From contig NZ_CP045508.1 in the NCBI RefSeq assembly GCF_013376475.1, positions 4,066,001-4,130,000 on the forward strand: DNA of 64,000 nucleotides, in the 5' to 3' direction. Below the pieces are notes generated by a model that saw nothing but the letters and a program-made list of their open reading frames with translations, was not told the DNA's origin and did no database searches. The position numbers and the translations under genes are program-made. Positions within the stretch are counted from its first letter, which is position 1. Each line of letters starts with the position of its first letter. Source of the DNA: Desulfolutivibrio sulfoxidireducens (GTDB lineage: Bacteria; Desulfobacterota; Desulfovibrionia; Desulfovibrionales; Desulfovibrionaceae). Below, one piece after another: positions 9,727 through 17,879 of this stretch.

Positions 9727-10989
9727 TCAGCGCGCCGCCGCGCCGGGGGCCTGAATCGAGGCATCGGGCTTGCCGGACGCCCGTCCGGCCCCGAAGGTCT
9801 TTTTGGCCAGGGCCTCCAGGGCCGCGTCGATCCGCATGTTCTCGATCTGCCGCAGCACCGGCGCATAGGCGTAGCAGATCTCCAGGCTCCCCGTGTCCCG
9901 GTAGCGGATAAGGGCTACGGCCGCAGCCGGCCAGCTCCACACCAGATGCTCGTTCGCCCCCGGGGAGATGGCCTCGTAGGGGCCGTACTTGGCCTCGTAG
10001 GCCGCGCGCAGCCGCTCGAAATCCCCGGGGGACGGTTGTTTGATCACCAGGATCACGTAAAAGAGCTTGTCGTCGCGAAACGAATAGATCACGTCGTCAA
10101 GGGCAATGTCCCCGATGCGCCGTTTTTCCCCGACCCGGCGGTACTGGCGCACGTCCTTGTGCACGAAGACGTATTCCATGCCGGGGAGAAGGGCCACGTT
10201 GGTCCCGAAGGGAATGCCCCCGTAGCCGTCCGGAGGCGGCCTTTTGGCGTAGACCGCAAGCCCCGGGCGCAAAAAGACCGGGTCCCCGGGCAGGGGGTCC
10301 GGGGCGGCCCGGCGCATTTCCTCCAGGATCGGCAAGAAGGTGTAACCGATGGACAGGGAATCCTCCAGGACGTCCCGGTCCAGGGCGATCTGGGCCTCGG
10401 GCCAGCTCCACAGATAGTTTTCGTCCAGGGCCGTGACGCTCTCCCGGGGCGGACCGTACTTGGCGGCATAGGCGGCCCGCAGGGCCGCGATGTCCCCGGG
10501 CTCGCGGGCCCGCATCTGCACGTGGAAAAACCGGTCGCGGAAAAATCCGTACAAAACGTCCTTCAGGCGAAATTCCCCGATCTCCAGGTTGTCCCCGGTG
10601 CGGCGGTAGTAGGCCACCTCGCCCGAGCCGTAGAGGTATTCCAGGTCCGACCGGTTCCCGGCGGCCTCGCCCCAGGCCAGCCCTCGAAAGCCCAGGGGGC
10701 CCCGGGCCTTGATGTCCTCCACGGCCCGGCCCTGGTCGTGATCCTCGACGCCCGGCGATCCCTCGGACGCCCCCGGCAGCCCCAGGTCGTTGGGCGCGGC
10801 GGACGGCGCGGGGGCCATGCCCGACGGCGTCTCCGGGACGGACCCGGACGGACCCGGTGGGGATTCGGCGGCATGGCAGGGTACGGCGCCAAGTCCCGGC
10901 CAGGCCAGGACGGCCAGGGTCAGGATCGCCGCCCCGATCCGGGCCAATCGCGCCGCGATGGCGGGCATGCGCAACCTCGGCGGGGTCAT
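9727..10989 (-). CDS. Exported protein with two repeated domains
   Basis: A 420-residue protein with a signal peptide (basic start, hydrophobic run AAILTLAVLAWPGLG, then CHA|AE), a Pro/Ser-rich linker, and two related domains of about 140 residues. Each carries an RIGDIALDDVIYSF / EIGEFRLKDVLYGF strand, an RLRAAYEAKYGP / ALRAAYAAKYGP helix and a tryptophan pair LVWSWPAA / YLWSWPEA. I do not recognise a named family. The ATG overlaps the stop of the sensor gene upstream (ATGA), so the two are probably co-translated and may act together in the envelope. Function unknown. Confidence 0.75.
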   Translation of the reverse strand: MTPPRLRMPAIAARLARIGAAILTLAVLAWPGLGAVPCHAAESPPGPSGSVPETPSGMAPAPSAAPNDLGLPGASEGSPGVEDHDQGRAVEDIKARGPLGFRGLAWGEAAGNRSDLEYLYGSGEVAYYRRTGDNLEIGEFRLKDVLYGFFRDRFFHVQMRAREPGDIAALRAAYAAKYGPPRESVTALDENYLWSWPEAQIALDRDVLEDSLSIGYTFLPILEEMRRAAPDPLPGDPVFLRPGLAVYAKRPPPDGYGGIPFGTNVALLPGMEYVFVHKDVRQYRRVGEKRRIGDIALDDVIYSFRDDKLFYVILVIKQPSPGDFERLRAAYEAKYGPYEAISPGANEHLVWSWPAAAVALIRYRDTGSLEICYAYAPVLRQIENMRIDAALEALAKKTFGAGRASGKPDASIQAPGAAAR

Positions 10990-12158
10990 CTGGCGAAGGT
11001 GCGGCCGAAACGTCTGGACAACTCGCGCAGGGATTCGGCCAGCCGGGCCACCTCGTCCCGCCCGCCCACGCGGAGATCCCCCGGCACGCGGCCCCGGACC
11101 AGGGCCACGGCAAAGGCGGCGCACCGGGTCACGGGAACCCCCAAAAAACGCACGGCCAGGATGAGCCAGGCCAGGCCGAAAAGCAGGGTGACGCCCAGAA
11201 ATCCCCACACCAGGGCCCCGGACACGGCATACGTCGAGGACAGACGCTCCAGCGCGATCCGCTCCTCGGCGGCGGCGTTCTCGGCGGCCCTGGACACGGC
11301 GGCCAGGGCGTCGCGCTCGGCCAGGGCCAGGGTGCGCCCGGCGGCATGCAGCACATCCCACTGGGCGACCAGATCCTCGGCGGCCTTGCGAAATTCCTCG
11401 CCCGTGGAGGCGATCTCGTCGATTTTTTTTATCTCGTCCTCCGAGGCCTGGGGCCGAAGCCCCCCGATCCACTGGTCCATGCCGTCAAAGCGCCCCAACG
11501 CCGCGCGCAGCATCTCCGGCCGGCGCGCCCGGCCGGCCTCGGCCTCGGCCAAGAGCACGGCCCGGCCGGCCTCGGCCAGATCCTGGGCGTGGTAGATCCT
11601 CTGGGCGAACTTGCGCACCATCTCGCCCTGGGGATACTTGACCGCAAACTCGGTCAGGGCCGCCTTCTTGGCCTTGGCCAGCTCATCGCCAAGTTCCACC
11701 AGCCGGTTCCCGGCGGCCTCGAAGGCGGTGCGGACCTCGGCCACGGCCTCGTTCTGGCCCACGATGGACTCGGCGGATTTCTTGTACGCCTCGACCAGCC
11801 AGGCCACCCGCTCGACCTCCTCGACAAAGGGGCCCGCGCCGGCCGCCCCGGAGGCCTCCTTGAGGCGTTGCAGACGTTCCAAGGCCGCGGCCAGTTCCTT
11901 TTTGGCCTCCTCCAAAAAATGCCTCTCCCCGGTCAGGGCATAGCCCCGCAGGTGGTGGGCGGTCATGAGGGTCCGGCGTTCAAGCCGCACCGCGGCGTCG
12001 GCCCGGCGGGAAAAGACCTCGGCCACCATCCCGGCCTCGTCGTGAGTGGACGTCAGGACGCTCGCCGCCGCAAAGCAGGCCAAAACGGCCAAAAGGACCG
12101 GCAATCCCACGGCCAGGGCGATCTTTACCGAAAAAAAGGGAATCCTGGGCATGCTCAT
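10986..12158 (-). CDS. Membrane sensor with helical (HBM-like) periplasmic domain and HAMP, no output domain
   Basis: A 390-residue protein built like the front half of a chemoreceptor. It has a transmembrane segment at about residues 7-29, a long all-helical periplasmic domain of about 280 residues (resembling HBM or four-helix ligand-binding domains), a second transmembrane segment near VWGFLGVTLLFGLAWLILAV, then a HAMP-like stretch ending DEVARLAESLRELSRRF. It stops there: there is no methyl-accepting, kinase or cyclase domain. It may signal through the coupled exported protein or through a partner. The start at 12158 is uncertain; a second in-frame ATG lies at 12152. Confidence 0.7.
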   Translation of the reverse strand: MSMPRIPFFSVKIALAVGLPVLLAVLACFAAASVLTSTHDEAGMVAEVFSRRADAAVRLERRTLMTAHHLRGYALTGERHFLEEAKKELAAALERLQRLKEASGAAGAGPFVEEVERVAWLVEAYKKSAESIVGQNEAVAEVRTAFEAAGNRLVELGDELAKAKKAALTEFAVKYPQGEMVRKFAQRIYHAQDLAEAGRAVLLAEAEAGRARRPEMLRAALGRFDGMDQWIGGLRPQASEDEIKKIDEIASTGEEFRKAAEDLVAQWDVLHAAGRTLALAERDALAAVSRAAENAAAEERIALERLSSTYAVSGALVWGFLGVTLLFGLAWLILAVRFLGVPVTRCAAFAVALVRGRVPGDLRVGGRDEVARLAESLRELSRRFGRTFAR

Positions 12159-12495
12159 GGGGCGTCTTGCCTCGTCCGCTTGGTGGTTATCGCGACGCAC
12201 GACCGCACTTCCGGGACCGGGAGACCATGGTCGCATTTTCTATACCGACTCCGCCGGACTCTTCAAAGGGGAAAAATCAGGGAAATCACGGCGGCGGACC
12301 GAGCGATCCGCTTCATGCGCGCCCAGAGCTCGCGAAAAAGGCGCAAAGGGGGAGGGACGCGCGGCCAGCCTCCCGGCGGGGTCGGGGTCGTGAAACGGGA
12401 CGCGGGAGCGCCCGGGGATGGCGAGGGAAGGGGACCGCGCCGGATCGTCCGGCCGTTATGGCCCGAAACGGAGGAGAAAACCCGAACGGGCGCGG
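12159..12495. other. Gene-free stretch between phoU and the HAMP sensor
   Basis: These 337 bases carry no coding frame with plausible composition on either strand, no clear tRNA fold and no strong terminator. It is less constrained than its surroundings and probably holds the promoter of the sensor gene, which I could not locate. Confidence 0.4.
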
Positions 12496-13173
12496 TCAAA
12501 ACGGCCGGCAGTGGTGCTTGACGCTTACCCCCTTGACGATGAAAATCGTGGCCTCGGCGATATTGGCCGCCTTGTCCCCGATGCGCTCCAGGGACCTGGC
12601 CGCGATCACCTCGTGAATGGCGCGCTCCAGGCTCTTTGGCGAGCAGGACTCCACCTCGGCCAGGCCCAGGGCGTCCTTGATGACCCGGACGTTCAGGTCG
12701 CCGATATCCGCGTCCATGCGGCATACCTCCTGGGCCAGATCCGCGTCACCGGCCTGGAACGCGGCCAGGGCCTTGTCCAGCATCTCCTCGGCCCGGAAGG
12801 CCAGGTCTTCCAGGGGCGCGGGCAGGGGCGCGGCGGGCAGTTGGGCCAGAAATATGGCCCGCTCGGCGATGTGCAGGGCCTCGTCGCCCACCCGCTCCAG
12901 GTCGATGATCATGCGCATGCCGCCCACGATCCGCCGCAGGTCCAAGGCCACGGGCTGCTCCAGGGCCAGAAGCCGCAGGCAAAACTCGTCCAGGTCACAT
13001 TCCAGGCGGTTTATTTCCACGTCCCGGTCGATGACCGCCTTGGCCAAGGCGATGTCGCGGCCGGAAAAGGCCCGCATGGCGTCCCCAAAGGCCTTGCGGG
13101 ACAGCGCGGCCATGCGCAACAGTTTCTCCGTGAAGATTTCGAGCTCGGCGTGAAAATGGCTTCTGCCGTCCAT
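12496..13173 (-). CDS. phoU: Phosphate-transport regulatory protein PhoU
   Basis: A 225-residue all-helical cytosolic protein with two PhoU three-helix bundles. The paired metal-binding motifs are visible: DLRRIVGGMRMIIDLERVGDEA in the first half and ARSLERIGDKAANIAEA in the second. PhoU links the Pst transporter to PhoR and keeps the Pho regulon off in high phosphate. A strong AGGAGG precedes the ATG at 13173. It is the last gene of the phoB-phoR-pstB-phoU string; pstS, pstC and pstA are not in this operon. Confidence 0.94.
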   Translation of the reverse strand: MDGRSHFHAELEIFTEKLLRMAALSRKAFGDAMRAFSGRDIALAKAVIDRDVEINRLECDLDEFCLRLLALEQPVALDLRRIVGGMRMIIDLERVGDEALHIAERAIFLAQLPAAPLPAPLEDLAFRAEEMLDKALAAFQAGDADLAQEVCRMDADIGDLNVRVIKDALGLAEVESCSPKSLERAIHEVIAARSLERIGDKAANIAEATIFIVKGVSVKHHCRPF

Positions 13174-13273
13174 GACCGTGTTCCTCCTGGCCGGTCCCGC
13201 AAGGGGAAAAGGCCTGTATTGGGCATCTTGCCCGACGCCGGTGATCGCCGCGACGCATTCCGGATACGCTGCA

Positions 13274-14035
13274 TCACCCGAAGCGTCCGGTGATATAGTC
13301 CTCGGTCTGCTTGTTGGACGGCCGGGTGAAGATGGTCTCGGTGTTGTCCGTCTCCACCAGCTTGCCCATGTAGAAAAAGGCGGTCATGTCCGACACCCGG
13401 GCGGCCTGCTGCATGCTGTGGGTGACGATGATGATGGTGAAGCGCTTTTTGAGCTCGTGGATGAGCTCCTCGATCTTCTGGGTGGCGATGGGGTCCAGGG
13501 CCGAGGCCGGTTCGTCCATGAGCACCACGTCCGGGGCCACGGCCAGGGCCCGGGCGATGCACAGGCGCTGCTGCTGGCCGCCGGACAGCCCCAGGGCCGA
13601 GTCGTGCATCCGGTCCTTGACCTCCTCGAAAAGCGCCGCGTCACGCAGGCTTTTTTCCACCTGCTGGGCGATGTAGGCGTTGTCCCGCACCCCGTTGACC
13701 CGAAGCCCGTAGGCCACGTTCTCGAACACGGTCTTGGGAAAGGGATTGGGCTTTTGGAAGACCATGCCCACCCGGCGGCGCAACTCCACCACATCCACCT
13801 CGGGAGCGTGGAGGTTCGCCCCGTCCAGGGTCAGCTCGCCGTCCACCCTGGTGCCCGGGATGAGATCGTTCATGCGGTTTAAACACCGCAGAAACGTGGA
13901 CTTGCCGCACCCGGAGGGCCCGATGAGCGCCGTCACCCGGTTTTCCTGGATTTCCAGGGAGATGTCGTGCAGGGCCTTGAAGCTGCCGTAGTAGAAATCA
14001 AGATTGCGGGCCGCCATTTTGATCTTGTGCGCCAT
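13274..14035 (-). CDS. pstB: Phosphate ABC transporter ATP-binding protein
   Basis: A 253-residue ABC ATPase powering phosphate uptake by PstSCAB. The Walker [20 protein letters not shown], the Q-loop VFQKPNPFP, the signature LSGGQQQRL and Walker [14 protein letters not shown] are all present, and the PstB-specific NRMNDLIPG is clear. Its cognate permeases PstC/PstA and the binding protein PstS are not next to it, so they must be encoded elsewhere. It sits between phoR and phoU on the same strand. Confidence 0.96.
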   Translation of the reverse strand: MAHKIKMAARNLDFYYGSFKALHDISLEIQENRVTALIGPSGCGKSTFLRCLNRMNDLIPGTRVDGELTLDGANLHAPEVDVVELRRRVGMVFQKPNPFPKTVFENVAYGLRVNGVRDNAYIAQQVEKSLRDAALFEEVKDRMHDSALGLSGGQQQRLCIARALAVAPDVVLMDEPASALDPIATQKIEELIHELKKRFTIIIVTHSMQQAARVSDMTAFFYMGKLVETDNTETIFTRPSNKQTEDYITGRFG

Positions 14036-14103
14036 GAACGTTTCCTTGTCGTTTGCGGACTGTCCCGGTACAGGCCCGGTCCCAGCATCCTGCCGGCGCG
14101 GCC

Positions 14104-15519
14104 CTAGCCGCGCGCCTCTTCCCGGGCCTCACCGGCCGGGGACTCCCCGGACGGCGGCGTGGCCAGGGTGAAAAAAAAAGCCGCCCCGGACATCTCTCCC
14201 CGGGCCCGCTCCACCCAGATGCGCCCCCCGTGACGTTCCACGATATGCTTGGCGATAGCCAACCCCAGGCCCGTGCCGCCCGCGGTCTTGGCCCGGTGCC
14301 TTTCCACCCGGTAGAAGCGTTCGAACACCCGCTGCCGGTCCTCGTGGGGCACGCCCGGGCCATTATCCTGCACAGCGAAGGTCACGGTCCCGTTATCCTT
14401 GTGCCGCGAGACCGTGACGAACGACTCGGCCGGACTGTATTTCACGGAATTTTCCAGAAGGTTGCGAAAGACCTGGGCCAACTGGCCGAAATCGGCCAGA
14501 ACCGGCACGCCCTCCTCGGGCAACCGACTCTTGATGGCGATCCGCTTCTGCGCGGCCATGGCCTCGCATTCCCTGCGAGCCAGCACAAAGGCCTGGAGGG
14601 CGTCGGCCCGGGGCGGGGCCGCCGGCATGGGGCTGTCCTCGATGCGCGCCAGGCACAGCATGTCCTCGATCATCTTGGACATGTGGTTGGCGTTTTTGAG
14701 GATGACCTCCAGGAAACGGACGCGGTCCGGAGAAAGCCCCCCTTTGTCCTGCAACAGCGTCTCGGCGTAGCCCTTGACCGAGGTCAGGGGGGTGCGCAAC
14801 TCGTGGGTGACGTTGGCCGCGAAATCCTTGCGGGCCCGGTCCAGGCGCTTGAAGTCGCTGAGGTCGTGGAAAACGGCCACGGCCCCGAGCTCCCCGCCGG
14901 CCCGGTGCAGGCCCACCACGCTCACGTCGTAGAACCGGTCCGGCCCGATCTCGATCTCAAGGCGGACCATGGCCGGTCCGGCCCCGCCCTCCCCGGAAAG
15001 CACGGCATCGCAGGCCGACTGAAACCTCGGGCAGGGCACCACCTCGATGGGCCGACGGCCGACGCGCTCCCCGTTTCCGGGAAACACCTGGGCGAAGGCG
15101 TTGTTCACCGACCGGATATTACCCTCGGCGTCGAGCACCATCACCCCTTCCTTCATGCCGTTTAAAATAGCCTCGAGCTGGCTTTTCTGGGCCGTGATGG
15201 TCCGGATGTGCTCCTCGATGCCCCGGGCCATCTCGTTGACGGACGCGGCCAGGGCCTCGAATTCCCCCCCCCGGGGCACGAGCAGGCGCTTGGCGTAGTC
15301 CCCCCGCCCGATGGCCTCGGCCACCCGGATGGTCTCCCGGATGGACCGGGCCGCCCGGCGGCTCAGGAGGTACCCCGCCGTCCCGGCCGCGGCCAGGGCC
15401 AAGACCAGGGCCACCGGGGCCTGGGCCATGGGCCGGTCCGGGAAAAAGACCAGCGGCAGGGCCAGGGCCAGGGCGGCCACGGCCGCGAAGGAAAAAAAAA
15501 GCCTCATGCCCAAGGACAC
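14104..15519 (-). CDS. phoR: Phosphate-regulon sensor kinase PhoR
   Basis: A 471-residue membrane histidine kinase. Two short hydrophobic segments at the N-terminus (about residues 6-24 and 34-50) anchor it with almost no periplasmic domain, as expected for PhoR. A HAMP region, a PAS domain ([21 protein letters not shown]), the H-box with His239 ([16 protein letters not shown]) and the ATPase domain ([26 protein letters not shown]) follow. It is 15 bases downstream of phoB. The reduced sensor region suggests that it senses phosphate through PstB/PhoU. Confidence 0.93.
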   Translation of the reverse strand: MSLGMRLFFSFAAVAALALALPLVFFPDRPMAQAPVALVLALAAAGTAGYLLSRRAARSIRETIRVAEAIGRGDYAKRLLVPRGGEFEALAASVNEMARGIEEHIRTITAQKSQLEAILNGMKEGVMVLDAEGNIRSVNNAFAQVFPGNGERVGRRPIEVVPCPRFQSACDAVLSGEGGAGPAMVRLEIEIGPDRFYDVSVVGLHRAGGELGAVAVFHDLSDFKRLDRARKDFAANVTHELRTPLTSVKGYAETLLQDKGGLSPDRVRFLEVILKNANHMSKMIEDMLCLARIEDSPMPAAPPRADALQAFVLARRECEAMAAQKRIAIKSRLPEEGVPVLADFGQLAQVFRNLLENSVKYSPAESFVTVSRHKDNGTVTFAVQDNGPGVPHEDRQRVFERFYRVERHRAKTAGGTGLGLAIAKHIVERHGGRIWVERARGEMSGAAFFFTLATPPSGESPAGEAREEARG

Positions 15520-15534
15520 GCGCGCCCCCTGGTC

Positions 15535-16218
15535 CTATTCCTTGAAACGGTAGCCCACGCCGCGCACCGTCTCGATCATCCCGGCGTAGGCGCCGAGTTT
15601 CTGCCTGAGCCGCCGGACATGGGTATCCACCGTGCGGGCGTAGCCCTCGAATTCATAGCCCCACACCGTGTTGAGCAACTGGTCCCGGGTCTGCACCCGG
15701 CCCTGGCCCCGAAACAGTTCCGCCAGAAGCTTGAACTCCGTGGCCGTCAGCATGATTTCCGCGCCGTCGATCTCGGCCCGATGGGCGGCCAGGTCCACGC
15801 AAAGCCCCCCCTGGCGCAGCACCGGCTTCTCCCGGACCTCTGGGCCCGCCCGCTTGAGCACGGCCCGCACCCGAAGCATCAGCTCCCGGGGGCTGAAGGG
15901 CTTGACCACATAGTCGTCCGCCCCCAGTTCCAGGCCCACGATGCGGTCCACCTCGTCCCCCCGGGCCGTGAGCATGATCACCGGCACCCGGGAGGTCTTG
16001 GCGTCGCGCTTGAGCTCCTTGCACACCTCGAAGCCGTCCAGGCCCGGAAGCATAAGGTCCAAAAGGATCAGGTCGGGCGGGGAGCGCCGGGCCTTGCTCA
16101 GGGCGTCGAAGCCGTCGCGGCTGGCCACGACCGCAAACCCCGAGCCGCGCAGATTGTAGGACAACAGTTCGAGGATGTCCTCGTCGTCTTCGACAATCAG
16201 GATGGTATCGTTGGACAT
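15535..16218 (-). CDS. phoB: Phosphate-regulon response regulator PhoB
   Basis: A 227-residue OmpR-type regulator. The receiver domain has the acidic pocket Glu10-Asp11-Asp12, phospho-acceptor Asp54 (LLDLMLPG), Thr84 and Lys106. The C-terminal winged helix ends with RTVDTHVRRLRQKLG and the usual ETVRGVGYRFKE. Phosphorylated by PhoR, it would activate phosphate-starvation genes. A Pho-box-like pair of repeats lies 69 bases upstream on the same strand, consistent with autoregulation of phoB-phoR-pstB-phoU. Confidence 0.95.
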   Translation of the reverse strand: MSNDTILIVEDDEDILELLSYNLRGSGFAVVASRDGFDALSKARRSPPDLILLDLMLPGLDGFEVCKELKRDAKTSRVPVIMLTARGDEVDRIVGLELGADDYVVKPFSPRELMLRVRAVLKRAGPEVREKPVLRQGGLCVDLAAHRAEIDGAEIMLTATEFKLLAELFRGQGRVQTRDQLLNTVWGYEFEGYARTVDTHVRRLRQKLGAYAGMIETVRGVGYRFKE

Positions 16219-16286
16219 GTTTTCCCGTCCTTGCTTATGAACCCAAAATGTCGAACATCGTTGCGTGACGGGGGAATGGTGCTCGT

Positions 16287-16304
16287 GTTACGGCTATGTG
16301 ACAT
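16287..16304 (-). promoter_or_regulatory. Candidate Pho box upstream of phoB
   Basis: On the minus strand the sequence reads ATGTCAC-ATAG-CCGTAAC, two 7-base repeats 4 bases apart, the layout of a PhoB site (CTGTCAT, 4 bases, CTGTCAT). A further TTGTCGG lies about 10 bases upstream. It faces phoB. Confidence 0.55.
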
Positions 16305-16373
16305 TTCCCGACAAAAAGGACAACGGGCCGTATTTTCCCGCGACAAACGGGCCTTCCCGGGCCGGCCGGCCGT

Positions 16374-16391
16374 TTGTCACACGGCCGTCAC
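16374..16391 (+). promoter_or_regulatory. Candidate Pho box facing the binding-protein gene
   Basis: TTGTCAC-ACGG-CCGTCAC on plus has the 7-4-7 layout of a PhoB binding site. It lies 115 bases before the start of the Liv-type binding protein. The right half (CCGTCAC) is the same as in the site before the alkaline phosphatase. Confidence 0.6.
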
Positions 16392-16505
16392 GGATCGTAT
16401 CGGGTCGCCAGGGCGTCATCGGCCCGGGTCAAGACCGCTGCTCGCCCGCCCGACCGGAACCGTCATGATTTGACGCCTCACTCCAAAGACCATAAAAGAA
16501 TCGGT

Positions 16506-17879
16506 ATGGAACTCCCGCGATCTGGCGAAGCGGCCATTTCCTCCCTTGCGGCGACGCGGCCCGGCGGTTCAGGCCCGATGGCCCGCCCGACCGTCGGCGA
16601 TCCGCCCAATTTTGGCCGTCCGAACCGGTTCGGACGGGACGGCGCGACCCGACCGGTCATGGCCGCCCTTCTGGCCGCCTGTCTGGCCTTGGTCGGCCTT
16701 GTCCCCGGGGCCCGGGCCTCGGAGGAGATCCGGCTGGGCATGTCCGCCGGATTCCACGGTCCCACCCGGGGACTGGCCGTGGAACTCTACCGGGGGGCCA
16801 TGGCCTACTTCGAGCACGTCAATGCCCAGGGCGGCGTCGGGGGAAAAAAGGTGGTCCTTCTCGCCGTAAACGACGACTACGACCCCCTGCCGGCCATCGA
16901 AAACACCATCCAGTTGGTGGCACAGGACGTCCTGTGCCTGTTTTCCTACCTGGGCACCCCCACCGTCACCCGGGTCCTGCCCCTGCTCAAAAGCTACCAC
17001 ACCAAGGACATCTTCCTGTTTTTCCCCTTCACCGGGGCCCAGCCCCAGCGCGAGCCGCCCTACGACCGGTTCGTCTTCAATCTGCGCGCCTCCTACCGGG
17101 CCGAGGTCAAGGCCCTGGTGGACGCCCTGGTCAGGGTGGGGCACACCCGGGTGGCCGTGTTCTACCAGGCCGACGCCTACGGCCGCAGCGGCTGGGACGG
17201 GGCGCGCCTGGCCCTGGCCGCCCATGACCTGGAGATCGTGGCCGAGGCCACCTATCGCCGGGGCACGCCCTTCACGGAAAGCATGCGGCCCCAGGTGGCC
17301 GAACTGCAAAAAGGCGGCCCCGACGCCGTGATCTCCGTGGGCGCCTATCCGGCCTGCGCCGCGTTCATCCGCGACGCCAGGGCCGCCGGGCTCGACGTGC
17401 CCATCGCCAACGTCTCCTTCGTGGGCAGCGAGCTGCTCTTGCGCGTGCTCCTCGAAGAGGGCCCGGCCACCGGACGCGACCTGACCCGGGGCATCATCAA
17501 CTCCCAGGTGGCCCCAAGCTACGAGGACGTCTCCCTGCCCGCCGTGCGCCAATACCGCCGGCTCATGGATTCCTACGGCGACAAGCTGCCCCTGGACCTG
17601 GTGCGGGGAGAATACCGGCCCTTCCGCTTCAGCCAGGTGGGGCTCGAGGGGTTTCTCAACGCCAAGGTCATGGTGGAGGTCCTGCGGCGCATGGAAAACC
17701 CCCTGGACCGCCGCCAGCTCAAGGCCGCCGCCGAGGGCATCCATGACCTGGACATCGGCATCGGCGAACCGGTATCCTTTGGCCCGGACAACCACGAAGG
17801 TTTGAACCGGGTTTTTCTGACCGTGGTCAAGAACGATCAGTTCGTCCCCCTGCGGGACATGTCGGTGTTCGCCAAATGA
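16506..17879 (+). CDS. Liv-type periplasmic substrate-binding protein
   Basis: A type-I periplasmic binding protein (Peripla_BP_6 fold) of up to 457 residues, with a signal peptide whose hydrophobic core is MAALLAACLALVGLVPG, cleaved after ARA. The mature start EEIRLGMSAGFHGPTRGLA, the VNAQGGVGGKKV motif and VFYQADAYGRSGWDG are typical of amino-acid or amide receptors. No transporter genes are next to it. Its stop overlaps the start of the hybrid kinase (ATGA), so it probably acts as the kinase's ligand receptor rather than in uptake. The start is uncertain: in-frame ATGs at 16578 and 16659 are alternatives, and the latter lies right at the signal peptide. Confidence 0.8.
   Translation: MELPRSGEAAISSLAATRPGGSGPMARPTVGDPPNFGRPNRFGRDGATRPVMAALLAACLALVGLVPGARASEEIRLGMSAGFHGPTRGLAVELYRGAMAYFEHVNAQGGVGGKKVVLLAVNDDYDPLPAIENTIQLVAQDVLCLFSYLGTPTVTRVLPLLKSYHTKDIFLFFPFTGAQPQREPPYDRFVFNLRASYRAEVKALVDALVRVGHTRVAVFYQADAYGRSGWDGARLALAAHDLEIVAEATYRRGTPFTESMRPQVAELQKGGPDAVISVGAYPACAAFIRDARAAGLDVPIANVSFVGSELLLRVLLEEGPATGRDLTRGIINSQVAPSYEDVSLPAVRQYRRLMDSYGDKLPLDLVRGEYRPFRFSQVGLEGFLNAKVMVEVLRRMENPLDRRQLKAAAEGIHDLDIGIGEPVSFGPDNHEGLNRVFLTVVKNDQFVPLRDMSVFAK

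Noticed and set aside
7496-9754. A 752-codon open frame on plus opposite the GH57 gene
   Set aside because: Gly/Pro/Arg-rich, no recognisable domain, fully covered by a conserved gene on the other strand.
16374-16505. A longer N-terminus for the Liv-type binding protein starting at 16374
   Set aside because: It would place the start inside the Pho-box-like site and add an Arg/Ser-rich leader before the signal peptide.
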